Assembly: GCA_030427445.1 (NCBI GenBank)
Contig: JAUIBQ010000006.1
Coordinates: forward strand, 1-53,699
Direction of reading: 5' to 3'
DNA: 53,699 nt
From: a bacterium
GTDB taxonomy: Bacteria; Patescibacteriota; Saccharimonadia; Saccharimonadales; SZUA-47
Shown: piece after piece, positions 23,175 to 30,755 of the stretch
Numbering within the stretch: position 1 is the first letter of the stretch
Layout of the letters: every line of letters starts with the position of its first letter
Notes under the pieces: model-generated
The model's database searches: none
The model's input: only the letters and a program-made list of their open reading frames with translations
Told to the model about the DNA's origin: nothing
Made by a program: the position numbers and the translations under genes

Positions 23175-24944
23175 ATGCAAGAAATAATAAAGATTCTTAA
23201 AGTCGGGAAAAATCTCAAAAAGAGCTATATAGCTATCAGTGTATTCACGGTGCTTTTAAGTTTGCTGACGATTCTACAGCCACTGTTGTCAGGGTGGGCA
23301 ATTGATGAAATTCAAAAAGGCGGAGACGCATCTTGGCAGCGAGCATTTCTACTCGCAGTCGGCATATTCTTACTAGACCTTGGACAGAACTTATTTAGTA
23401 ACATCGGTGGCTACATCGGTGACCAGATGACAGTTCGTTTAAATCATATATTAAGTCGAAATTATTTTGATCACCTGATGAAGTTACCGCAGCACTATTT
23501 TGATAATCAGCAAACAGGGAAAATCGTCTCTCGCCTTAACCGCTCAATAGTGCAGATTACAAACTTCATCCATATGATGAGTAATAACTTCCTACAGTTT
23601 ATTTTCTCAACAATTCTGAGCTTAGCTATCGTATTCTTTATCTCAGTTGAAGTGGGTGTGCTTCTCCTGATTTTATACCCGATATTTACGTATATGACGG
23701 TGCGCACAAGCAATACATGGCAGAAATACCAAGACAAAAAGAACGAAAATTTTGATATCGCTAATGGCAGGTTTAACGAAGCTGTCACCCAAGTGAAGGT
23801 CGTTAAAAGTTTCTCACAGCAAGTGCGTGAGTTGTCATTTTTCTCGAAGCACTTGAAAAATGTTGAGGAGTTGAACAAGCCGCAGTCGAGTTTTTGGCAC
23901 AAACAAGATGTGAAGCGTCGACTTGTGCTGAATGTTATATTTTTTGCTGTTTATGTATTTATTTTCGTGAGGGGTGCACAGGGAGTGTTGACAGCTGGAG
24001 AAGCGGTCACTTTGATGCTGTATGCGATGAACATACGTATTCCGATCTTTTCTATTAGCTATATTGTCGAGAACACTCAGCGCGCGATAAGCGATAGTAA
24101 AGATTACTTTAAAGCCATGGATGAACAGCCAGAATACGATGGCGCAAAAGGTTCGCTACAGAACGCGCTTGGTGACGTTGTTTATGATTCTGTCGAGTTT
24201 TCATATGAGGGTTCAAAAAACGTAATAAATGGAGTTAGCTTTGAGGTTACGTCTGGTGAAAAAGTCGCTTTAGTAGGTGAGAGTGGTGAGGGAAAAACGA
24301 CACTTACCAACTTATTGCTCCGTATGTACGACCCTAGCTCAGGCGGTATTACTATCGGTGGGACAGATATCGCTACCGTATCACGTGAATCAGTGCGTAA
24401 GAATATTTCCGTCGTGTTTCAGGAGCCTAATCTTTTCAGTGGGACGATTCGTGAAAATATATCCTATGGGAACAAGAAAGCAACAGATCTCGAGATTATG
24501 AGGGCTGCAAAAGCTGCCAATGCTCATGAGTTCATTTCTAAGCTCAAAGACGGATACGACACAGAGATAGGTGAGCGAGGGCTGAAGCTAAGCGGCGGAC
24601 AGAAACAGCGTATCGCGATAGCACGAGCTATCTTAAAAGACGCACCAATTTTGATACTCGATGAAGCGACAAGTTCTCTCGACAGTAAGAGTGAGCTACT
24701 TGTCCACGAAGCTCTGGAAAATCTTATGAAAAACCGAACTACAATCATTATCGCCCATCGACTCAGTACAATTCAGGCTGTAGATAAAATCGTTGCTCTT
24801 AAGGGTGGAAAAGTCTCCGAAGTAGGAAGCCCTAAACAGTTAGCAAAATCTGGCGGCATTTACTCACGACTGCTCGAAGTACAGACCGCGAGGAGTAAAG
24901 AAGAGCGACAAAGAGCTCTAGATAAGTTCGGCATAGTTGGCTAG
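23175..24944 (+). CDS. ABC exporter, fused membrane and ATPase domains
   Basis: 589 residues. A six-helix type-1 exporter membrane domain (about 18-310) is followed by a nucleotide-binding domain (about 335-575). The ATPase part has Walker A GESGEGKTT, the Q-loop VVFQEPNLFSG, signature LSGGQKQR, Walker B ILILDEATSSLDS and the switch His in IIAHRLST. It works as a dimer of half-transporters; substrate not predictable (lipid, peptide or drug type). The second Walker A Gly position reads GEGKTT rather than GSGKST, still compatible with ATP binding. It begins 72 bases after the DUF2207 gene. Confidence 0.93.
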   Translation: MQEIIKILKVGKNLKKSYIAISVFTVLLSLLTILQPLLSGWAIDEIQKGGDASWQRAFLLAVGIFLLDLGQNLFSNIGGYIGDQMTVRLNHILSRNYFDHLMKLPQHYFDNQQTGKIVSRLNRSIVQITNFIHMMSNNFLQFIFSTILSLAIVFFISVEVGVLLLILYPIFTYMTVRTSNTWQKYQDKKNENFDIANGRFNEAVTQVKVVKSFSQQVRELSFFSKHLKNVEELNKPQSSFWHKQDVKRRLVLNVIFFAVYVFIFVRGAQGVLTAGEAVTLMLYAMNIRIPIFSISYIVENTQRAISDSKDYFKAMDEQPEYDGAKGSLQNALGDVVYDSVEFSYEGSKNVINGVSFEVTSGEKVALVGESGEGKTTLTNLLLRMYDPSSGGITIGGTDIATVSRESVRKNISVVFQEPNLFSGTIRENISYGNKKATDLEIMRAAKAANAHEFISKLKDGYDTEIGERGLKLSGGQKQRIAIARAILKDAPILILDEATSSLDSKSELLVHEALENLMKNRTTIIIAHRLSTIQAVDKIVALKGGKVSEVGSPKQLAKSGGIYSRLLEVQTARSKEERQRALDKFGIVG

Positions 24945-24974
24945 TTGCTAGACTATGAGCGGGTAATGTATAAT
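24945..24974 (+). promoter_or_regulatory. promoter of the riboswitch-metK transcript
   Basis: -35 TTGCTA (24945-24950), 18-base spacer, -10 TATAAT (24969-24974); predicted start about 24981, 16 bases before the P1 stem of the riboswitch. Confidence 0.7.
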
Positions 24975-24996
24975 CGTTACCACTTAACAATTTAAA

Positions 24997-25117
24997 ACAA
25001 TATAAAGAGAGACGGAAGAGAACTAGCTCGTTAAAGACCGTCCAGCAACTTACTTTCATGGAAGCATAAAAGTGGAGTGCTACTACTAGCTTGTCTATCA
25101 GACAGGAACGATATTGT
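24997..25117 (+). ncRNA. SAM-I (S-box) type riboswitch aptamer
   Basis: P1 is ACAATAT (24997-25003) with ATATTGT (25111-25117). The S-box core follows in order: AAAGAGAGACGGA, AGCTCGTTAAAGACCG, then CCAGCAAC, with P2 pairing GACGG and CCGTC. A P3 hairpin closes with GTGGAGTGCTAC, and P4 is CTTGTC/GACAGG around 25091-25106. The arrangement matches the SAM-I clan consensus (RAGAGAGGNGGAGGG, GAAACCCGGCAACC, GTGCCAATTCC) with tolerated changes. It lies directly upstream of metK, the SAM synthetase gene, so SAM would switch off its own synthesis. Confidence 0.85.
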
Positions 25118-25163
25118 ACTCTTATACATATCCTTTTGGTCTGGTATGACTGAAAGGATTTTT
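25109..25163 (+). promoter_or_regulatory. riboswitch expression platform: antiterminator versus terminator/RBS hairpin
   Basis: The off hairpin pairs 25130-25141 with 25148-25159 (12 bp, two G-T pairs, loop TGGTAT), is followed by five T, and contains the AGGA ribosome binding site (25155-25158) six bases before ATG 25165. The competing on hairpin uses GATATTGTA (25109-25117 region) with TACATATC (about 25126-25133), 8 bp with one bulge. It takes the 3' strand of P1 and the foot of the off hairpin, so the two states exclude each other. Confidence 0.75.
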
Positions 25164-25164
25164 C

Positions 25165-26271
25165 ATGTCATATCAATTATTTACGAGCGAATCAGTCGCT
25201 GCCGGTCACCCGGATAAAATCGCCGATGCTATATCGGACGCTATTTTGGATGCTCTACTTGAACAGGATCCACAGTCGCGTGCCGGGCTGGAAACGATAG
25301 TTGGTGCAAATCATATCGGGCTTTACGGAGAAATAAAGTCCAGTGCTACTGTTGATTTTGAATCGATTGCGCGAAAAACAGTTGCAAGTCTTGGGTATAC
25401 GAATCCCGAGTGGAACTTCTCAGATGGGTCTCCGGTGAGCGTGAAAATACATCAGCAGTCACCAGAAATAGCTATCGGAGTCGACCATGAGGGTGCTGGT
25501 GATCAAGGAATGATGTTCGGTTTTGCGTGTGACGAAACAACAGAACTGATGCCACTACCGATTACTCTGGCTCATGCGCTAACTCGAACGTTAGACGAAA
25601 AGCGAGAGAATAAAGATATAGCATTTCTGAGACCTGATGGGAAGAGTCAGGTGACGGTAAAATATGAAGATGGAGCACCTGTCGCTGTAGAAAAAGTCGT
25701 CATGGCCGTTGCGCACGACGAAGATACGTCACCTGAAAAAGTCAGACAGAGTGTTGTAGATGAAATTATAAACCCTGTATTGACATCATATGGATATGAG
25801 GTAGATGCTAAGAACATTATCGTTAACGGTACTGGATTATGGCATATCCCTGGGCCGGACAGTGACGCTGGGTTAACGGGCAGAAAAATTGTCGTGGACA
25901 CGTATGGTGGCTATGCTCGAGTTGGTGGTGGTGCTTTCTCTGGAAAAGACCCGAGTAAAGTTGATCGCTCAGGCGCATATGTGGCTCGTTATATCGCGAA
26001 ACATGTCGTCGCGCAAGGCTATGCTAAGAAGTGCGAAGTAGCACTCGCGTATGTTATCGGACGGTCTGAACCGATGATGAAAGCTTTTGATACATTTGGC
26101 ACTGAGACTAAAACGAAAGAAGAGATACAAAAGTACATTGATGGACTGATCGATACATCGGTAGCAGGTATCATCACAGGTCTTGATTTACGTCGCCCGA
26201 TCTACTCGAAAACTACTGCGTATGGTCACTTCGGAAAACCTGATTTACCATGGGAAAATCTCACTACGTGA
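25165..26271 (+). CDS. metK: S-adenosylmethionine synthase
   Basis: 368 residues. Signature segments are FTSESVAAGHPDKIAD at the N-terminus (ATP-binding His), GAGDQGMMFGFA (about 111-122), PDGKSQVTVKY, and GGGAFSGKDPSKVDRSGAY (P-loop-like). The enzyme makes SAM from methionine and ATP in the cytoplasm. Slightly shorter than the typical 380-400 residues. Start follows an AGGA ribosome binding site embedded in the riboswitch hairpin. Ends with TGA, showing that UGA is a stop in this organism. Confidence 0.96.
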   Translation: MSYQLFTSESVAAGHPDKIADAISDAILDALLEQDPQSRAGLETIVGANHIGLYGEIKSSATVDFESIARKTVASLGYTNPEWNFSDGSPVSVKIHQQSPEIAIGVDHEGAGDQGMMFGFACDETTELMPLPITLAHALTRTLDEKRENKDIAFLRPDGKSQVTVKYEDGAPVAVEKVVMAVAHDEDTSPEKVRQSVVDEIINPVLTSYGYEVDAKNIIVNGTGLWHIPGPDSDAGLTGRKIVVDTYGGYARVGGGAFSGKDPSKVDRSGAYVARYIAKHVVAQGYAKKCEVALAYVIGRSEPMMKAFDTFGTETKTKEEIQKYIDGLIDTSVAGIITGLDLRRPIYSKTTAYGHFGKPDLPWENLTT

Positions 26272-26316
26272 TAAAAATCATAGCGCACATGCTTGGCCGG
26301 TCTATATAGTAATAAT

Positions 26317-26384
26317 CGGAAGCGTGAGCGTGGAATCGCGAAAGTACGTTTTCCGAAAACTGGGCTTATTTCAGCCCAGTTTTT
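26317..26384 (+). ncRNA. candidate small RNA downstream of metK
   Basis: A TATAGT box (26305-26310) sits seven bases before a stem-loop whose arms are CGGAA+GCGT (26317-26325) and ACGT+TTCCG (26346-26355, one bulge), with an inner GCG/CGC hairpin. A perfect intrinsic terminator follows immediately (26357-26384). No ORF is present. It could instead be the structured 3' end of the metK mRNA; no -35 element is convincing. Confidence 0.4.
26357..26384 (+). terminator. intrinsic terminator after metK
   Basis: AAACTGGGCT (26357-26366), 6-base loop, AGCCCAGTTT (26373-26382), then further T residues: a 10-bp perfect stem with a U-tract. Confidence 0.9.
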
Positions 26385-26409
26385 GTCTTAAAAATCTAGT
26401 GATTTTGAC

Positions 26410-26439
26410 TTGAACCCGAGTTACTTTTTCGGCTATACT
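26410..26439 (+). promoter_or_regulatory. promoter of FKBP gene
   Basis: -35 TTGAAC (26410-26415), 18-base spacer, -10 TATACT (26434-26439); predicted leader of about 94 bases. Confidence 0.6.
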
Positions 26440-26445
26440 GGAGCT

Positions 26446-26539
26446 ACATTAAGAGGTAAAAGTGCGTTTTACACTTTCAGGAGAGGGAACTGAAAGGACA
26501 TAAAACAAACACTTTAAAAAGAAAAGAGGGAATAATTGT
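26446..26539 (+). other. structured 5' leader of FKBP gene
   Basis: Contains GTAAAA/TTTTAC followed by CTTTCAG/CTGAAAG (7 bp, loop of 9 that includes GAGAGGG), then an A-rich tract and AGAGGG 10 bases before the ATG. A long structured leader is unusual next to the leaderless genes of this window; no known riboswitch was recognised. Confidence 0.35.
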
Positions 26540-27142
26540 ATGGCGGCAAGTCATAGTCAAAGGGTCTTTGCTTTTGTCTTAGCATTGCTTTTTTTGTTAT
26601 CGACACTGAGCATTGCAGGCTTTTATTTATGGGACTATTTCTCAGAAGATGATGTAAACGATATAGAAGTGTCTCAAGTCGAGACGCAAGAACAAAACGA
26701 CATAGAGCAGCAAGTGGAGGATTCAGTGGAAGAGCAGCAACGATTACAAGGAACAGAATTAGCAAATTTTGAACCAGTCGATGAAGTAACAGAACTTCAA
26801 TCAATAGATCTAGTAGAAGGAGATGGCCTGGTTGTTGAACCTGGAGCTGATGTGGTAGCTCATTACACTGGTGCTTTTGCTAATAATGGATTGATTTTTC
26901 AAAGCTCAAAAGATAGCGGACAGCCAATCCCATTTAACTTAAATGGTGTGATCTCAGGTTGGACTGAAGGCGTTCCTGGCATGAAGGTTGGAGGCACTCG
27001 TCGTTTAATTATCCCAGCTGATCTGGCATACGGACCGGCGCCGGATGGTTTTGTATATGATTTCGACAATCCTCAAGGTCGACCACTCGGCCCACTCGTT
27101 TTCGATATCGAACTAACTGACGCAACAAATCCGTCAGAATAA
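26540..27142 (+). CDS. FKBP-type peptidyl-prolyl isomerase, membrane anchored
   Basis: 200 residues: signal anchor (about 8-32), an acidic Gln/Glu linker (33-85), and a single FKBP domain (about 90-195). The domain has GADVVAHYTGAFANNGLIF, the FNLNGVISGWTEGVPGMKVGG core and RLIIPADLAYGPAPDG. The family catalyses cis/trans prolyl isomerisation; the anchor places it on the outer face, where it would help folding of exported proteins alongside the DsbA-like oxidase. Confidence 0.92.
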   Translation: MAASHSQRVFAFVLALLFLLSTLSIAGFYLWDYFSEDDVNDIEVSQVETQEQNDIEQQVEDSVEEQQRLQGTELANFEPVDEVTELQSIDLVEGDGLVVEPGADVVAHYTGAFANNGLIFQSSKDSGQPIPFNLNGVISGWTEGVPGMKVGGTRRLIIPADLAYGPAPDGFVYDFDNPQGRPLGPLVFDIELTDATNPSE

Positions 27143-27205
27143 TTCGATTGAGAGACTAAAAACAAAAACTGAGGAGGGGATAATAAAAACAGCAAAAAAC
27201 ACAAC

Positions 27206-27243
27206 ATATAGCGCCTTTACACAAAGCATAAACGCTATATAAT
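27206..27243 (+). promoter_or_regulatory. promoter of glutaredoxin gene within an inverted repeat
   Basis: -35 TTTACA (27216-27221), 16-base spacer, -10 TATAAT (27238-27243). Perfect 8-bp arms ATATAGCG (27206-27213) and CGCTATAT (27233-27240) bracket the -35 and overlap the -10, so the site could be an operator. Confidence 0.6.
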
Positions 27244-27320
27244 ACATGGTACATACATAAGAAAACAACAAAAATTCTTCGCAATAAAAGAAGCTAAACT
27301 AAGGGGACAAGACAATAAAC

Positions 27321-27566
27321 ATGAAAAAAATAACAGTTTACACAACAAATACTTGCAGCTACTGCGCTATGGTTAAGAAATATCTAGATAAAAAAGGTGT
27401 TGCATATGAGACAGTAAATCTTGATGAACAACCACACCTTCAAAAAGAAGTATTCGAAAAGAGCGGAGCTCTCACAGTACCAATCACACTAGTAGAAAAA
27501 GAAGATAGTACAGAAGAAGTAGTAATCGGGTTTAACTTACCTAAGCTTGCTACAGCTGTCGCATAA
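27321..27566 (+). CDS. glutaredoxin-like protein
   Basis: 81 residues, a complete minimal thioredoxin fold: active site CSYC (C12, C15) after the first strand, cis-proline in LTVPIT, and a short C-terminal helix. The CSYC site resembles NrdH/Grx-type redoxins that are reduced by thioredoxin reductase rather than glutathione; the adjacent Grx-TrxB fusion gene supports that route. Transcribed from its own promoter with a leader of about 70 bases; a purine stretch AAGGGGA lies about 14 bases before the ATG. Confidence 0.9.
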   Translation: MKKITVYTTNTCSYCAMVKKYLDKKGVAYETVNLDEQPHLQKEVFEKSGALTVPITLVEKEDSTEEVVIGFNLPKLATAVA

Positions 27567-27588
27567 GAGGCCCAGTAGAGCGTCGTGT

Positions 27589-27621
27589 AGAGTGGTCTTG
27601 AGTAATCGAGACCACTCTTTT
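27589..27621 (+). terminator. terminator of glutaredoxin gene, overlaps trxB promoter
   Basis: AGAGTGGTCT (27589-27598) and AGACCACTCT (27609-27618), 10-bp perfect stem, loop TGAGTAATCG, then T-rich sequence. Confidence 0.88.
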
Positions 27622-27626
27622 ATAAT
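27598..27626 (+). promoter_or_regulatory. promoter of trxB inside the upstream terminator
   Basis: -35 TTGAGT (27598-27603) lies at the start of the terminator loop, with a 17-base spacer and -10 TATAAT (27621-27626). The predicted leader is about 32 bases. Confidence 0.65.
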
Positions 27627-27664
27627 GTTTAAGTAGACACTAAAACATCAGCAGGGATAATACT

Positions 27665-28876
27665 ATGGATAGCCAAGAACTAAAAGTGTACGGAGCCGAA
27701 TGGTGTAGCTATTGTAGGGCTCTTATTAAGAAACTTGAACTTAAGGGCGTGAAGTTTAAGTATATTGATGTAGATCAGTCTGAGAACAGGCGGCAAATGA
27801 ATGAGCTCACTGATGGAAACGAAACAATCCCTGTGTTAACTAGAGGTGAAGAATACAAAGTAAACCCGAATGATGCAGAAATAGAAGCAATGATAAATGG
27901 CGTGAAATCCAAAGGAGTTAAAATGGCAAACGGCGTTGAAAATGAAGATATAAAACCATGTATTATGATTGGCGCTGGGCCGGCAAACTTGGCAGCAGCT
28001 GTCTATACAACACGTGAAGATATCGACACTATTTTACTAGAAAAGGGTGTAGTTGGCGGACTAGCTGCAATCACTGACATTATAGATAACTACCCTGGGT
28101 TCGAAGAAGGTATCGAAGGTCCTAAGTTGGCTGAAAAGCTTGAAAAGCAGGCGGAGCGATTTGGTGCTGAAATAGAATTTGCTGAAGTGAGCGGTCTTAC
28201 TCGACGCGAGGACGGAATGATTAAGATTGACACAACTGACGGGGAGATGTTGGCTCGAACTGTACTGATCGGTACGGGCAGTGACCATAAAAAACTTGGA
28301 CTGCCAAGCGAGACTAAGTATTACGGACGGGGTATACATTACTGTGCAACGTGTGATGGTGCATTTTATCGCGATAAGAAGCTGGTCGTCGTGGGCGGTG
28401 GGAACTCGAGTGCACAAGAAGCATTGTTCCTTACTCGCTTCGCAAGTCATATTGACATCTTGATTAGAAAAGATCAGTGGAAAGCGAGCGATGTGCTTGT
28501 TGAGGAGATTGAAAAACACCCGAAGATTACCGTTCATTTCAATACGACTGTAGAAGAATTCATAGGCGGCGAAGTCGATGGCATGGATAAAGTCGTTGGG
28601 GCGAAGATTGTGAAAAATGGAAAGCAGGAAACAATCGATGCTGACGGCGCGTTTATCTTCATCGGACTACTGCCTAATACAGACTTCTTGAAAAACTCAG
28701 ACGTTAAGCTAGATGATACAGGGTTCGTGATCGGTGATGAGATGTTGCGAACATCTGTCCCTGGTGTATTTGTCGCAGGCGACGTGCGCTCAGGTTCAAC
28801 AGCACAAATAGCAAGCGCTGTCGGTGAAGGTGCCGTTGCAGCACTCCGTATCCGAGAATATTTAGAATCAAGATAG
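27665..28876 (+). CDS. trxB: glutaredoxin-thioredoxin reductase fusion
   Basis: 403 residues. An N-terminal glutaredoxin domain (about 1-80) has CSYC (C14, C17) and a cis-proline at 55-56. A complete thioredoxin reductase follows (about 95-403) with FAD motif GAGPAN (103-108), redox site CATC (C227, C230) in HYCATCDGAFY, NAD(P) motif GGGNSSAQEA, and C-terminal GVFVAGDVRSG. The enzyme would move electrons from NAD(P)H through FAD and CATC to its own Grx module or to the separate glutaredoxin encoded just upstream. GAGPAN replaces the common GAGPAG. Internal ATG 27922 could yield a reductase without the Grx domain. Confidence 0.92.
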   Translation: MDSQELKVYGAEWCSYCRALIKKLELKGVKFKYIDVDQSENRRQMNELTDGNETIPVLTRGEEYKVNPNDAEIEAMINGVKSKGVKMANGVENEDIKPCIMIGAGPANLAAAVYTTREDIDTILLEKGVVGGLAAITDIIDNYPGFEEGIEGPKLAEKLEKQAERFGAEIEFAEVSGLTRREDGMIKIDTTDGEMLARTVLIGTGSDHKKLGLPSETKYYGRGIHYCATCDGAFYRDKKLVVVGGGNSSAQEALFLTRFASHIDILIRKDQWKASDVLVEEIEKHPKITVHFNTTVEEFIGGEVDGMDKVVGAKIVKNGKQETIDADGAFIFIGLLPNTDFLKNSDVKLDDTGFVIGDEMLRTSVPGVFVAGDVRSGSTAQIASAVGEGAVAALRIREYLESR

Positions 28877-28896
28877 CAAAATAGTCTAATTAGTTG

Positions 28897-28902
28897 TATA
28901 CT
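28897..28902 (+). promoter_or_regulatory. -10 box of sigma-like gene
   Basis: TATACT 11 bases before ATG 28914; a second hexamer, TATAGC, overlaps and ends 6 bases before the ATG. The transcript is nearly or fully leaderless. Confidence 0.45.
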
Positions 28903-28913
28903 ATAGCTAATTA

Positions 28914-30230
28914 ATGAGTAGTTTTGAATCCTTGTCAGTACAAGAGCTGGGCTTGATGTCGGACCGCCGACTTTTATTTAATGATTTGTCAGCTGCTCAA
29001 AAAACAGAGCTTCTGCTAGAGGTAGGACATGAAAATACAGATGAAAAAGGTAAACCATTGCAGCGTTTGGACGGTGTCGCAACTCAAGCCTTTTTAGGAA
29101 GTGTGTACGGATTAATTTACATGGGCGCTGCTCGCGTGAGGAAGCAAACGTCTAATGTAGCTAGTTTTTATGAGATAGATGATTGTATTCATGATTTTAT
29201 CGCACATCGTAACCTAGGTAATGTTGCAACAAATTTTCTAAATGCAAATGTTTCAATCACGACAAGGATTATTGGCGAAACATGGTCGTTCTCACGACGT
29301 AGTCTAGAGAGTAATGGTCATAACGGTATGCACTTTCCCAAAAATATTTTTGTAAGTAATATGAAACGTGTCGCTGCTGACTTAGAACATCATACTGAAA
29401 TGACTGGTGAAGAAAAAATTGGAGCATTGACAGGATATGTTCTTGGTCAATATGCCGATAAAGCACGCGTAGCTCGAGATGTTGCAAGATTCATGAATGT
29501 TGATCGGATTATAGTGGAGCAAATATCTCTCGAAGATGAGGCAGAAAAAAGAATCTTAGTTGAAGCAGACCTAGACGACGATGAGTTAGTAGGAGATTGT
29601 AATGATCCTAGCGATGAGCGCGATGTATACGGCACTTTGGCAAATATTGATGAGATGTTGACCAGAGAGAGTGATTTGAAGGATGCTGAGAGCACTTTAG
29701 AGCTGGTTACTATCTTGCCTCCGAGAGATAGAGCAGTAGTGATAAATTACTTTGGCTTAGCAGGCGAGACTCCTCGTACAATAGCAAAAATTGGACGCGA
29801 GTTGGGGCTTACTCGTTCAAGGGTTGGACAGATCGTGGGAGATATGCTGGATTTCTTCAGAGACCCAGAAGGACATCTTAGTAAGACTAAAAAAGTGTCT
29901 GATTTAAAAGTTCGATACGGTTTAATGAAGGCAGGATATGAAGTAGATGTAGCTGTAGACTACGGTGAAGTATTTTCTACGCTTCCCATAGCATTTTCAG
30001 ATTACATGTTTGTGGCAAGGCTTGCTACGTTAGATGGACCTGAAGTCAGTAGGTTCCGAGGTGAGCTCCCGTATCACCAGCAAGTTCTCTTCGATTTGTA
30101 TACAGGTTATATCGGAGGAGAGGCTCTAAAACATAAAGAGATCCAGAGCATATTTTCATACGACATTGGCCCGTCACGAAAGCAGTTGCAGAAGAAAATT
30201 AATAAATTCTATAAGTCTCAAACAAAATAA
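28914..30230 (+). CDS. divergent sigma-70-like protein
   Basis: 438 residues. Residues 266-312 read as sigma region 4: TILPPRDRAVVINYFGLAGE, then AKIGRELGLTRSRVGQI, the helix-turn-helix that binds -35 elements. Upstream, about 160-207 resembles region 3 (ARDVARFMNVDRIIVEQISLED), and FPKNIFVSNMKRV (141-153) matches the region 2/3 junction (compare IPVHM in sigma factors). The N-terminal 1-140 has only weak region-2 resemblance, and a 120-residue C-terminal extension (about 320-438) has no recognisable family. It could be an alternative sigma factor or a sigma-derived regulator. Confidence 0.65.
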   Translation: MSSFESLSVQELGLMSDRRLLFNDLSAAQKTELLLEVGHENTDEKGKPLQRLDGVATQAFLGSVYGLIYMGAARVRKQTSNVASFYEIDDCIHDFIAHRNLGNVATNFLNANVSITTRIIGETWSFSRRSLESNGHNGMHFPKNIFVSNMKRVAADLEHHTEMTGEEKIGALTGYVLGQYADKARVARDVARFMNVDRIIVEQISLEDEAEKRILVEADLDDDELVGDCNDPSDERDVYGTLANIDEMLTRESDLKDAESTLELVTILPPRDRAVVINYFGLAGETPRTIAKIGRELGLTRSRVGQIVGDMLDFFRDPEGHLSKTKKVSDLKVRYGLMKAGYEVDVAVDYGEVFSTLPIAFSDYMFVARLATLDGPEVSRFRGELPYHQQVLFDLYTGYIGGEALKHKEIQSIFSYDIGPSRKQLQKKINKFYKSQTK

Positions 30231-30326
30231 GCGCTAAGATTATAGCTTGAAAACTACTGATCAAAAGCCAGCTCACCATTAAGTAACTCTCACTGGCCTC
30301 TGTACAGTTTCGATGACAAATTTTTG

Positions 30327-30755
30327 CTACTGAACGAGGGTGCCGATTTTGAGACGCTCGAGTTGATTAAGAGCGCTATTGTTAGACGTATGGTCGTTTG
30401 TGCCACCAAGCTCACCTGACTGTTCGCCGCTAAAGTAGCTTGTGGCATCGACGCCACATGCACTTAAGATATTATCGCTACCAGGATGGCGGGGGATGTA
30501 TGATGTTAGGTCGTACACTGAGCCATTAATAGTTGTCCAACAGTCATCTTCTGTGCTGTGCATAGCAACATCTTCTAGAGTGTATTCCTGCGAAACGTCG
30601 TTATCGGAGGGTTCTGATTGCGTAGAGGTTTGTGTTGTTTGCCGACTCTCTGTATCTGAGTTTTGTCCGTTGTCCGGGTTGCTAGCTACGTATAATCCTG
30701 CACCAATCGCGACGATGAGTGCAGTTACAACTCCTGCGGTTAGCTTACTATTCAT
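30327..30755 (-). CDS. membrane-anchored cytochrome b5-like heme-binding domain protein
   Basis: 142 residues: an anchor (about 5-25), a Ser/Thr/Gln-rich linker (26-57), then a cytochrome b5 fold (about 58-140). The fold has the YTLEDVAMHSTEDDCWTTIN opening, the VYDLTSYIPRHPGSD motif with the first heme-ligand His, and a second His in the DHTSNNSAL segment. The exported domain would bind heme b and transfer electrons, or bind another small hydrophobic ligand as in MAPR relatives. AAGGAG lies 6 bases before ATG 30755, inside the end of the preceding GDPD gene, so the two overlap by 8 bases. Confidence 0.85.
   Translation of the reverse strand: MNSKLTAGVVTALIVAIGAGLYVASNPDNGQNSDTESRQTTQTSTQSEPSDNDVSQEYTLEDVAMHSTEDDCWTTINGSVYDLTSYIPRHPGSDNILSACGVDATSYFSGEQSGELGGTNDHTSNNSALNQLERLKIGTLVQ

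Noticed and set aside
25165-26271. UGA recoding (Gracilibacteria/SR1 code)
   Set aside because: metK, gatA and the small gat-operon gene end properly at TGA with no in-frame internal TGA in conserved genes.
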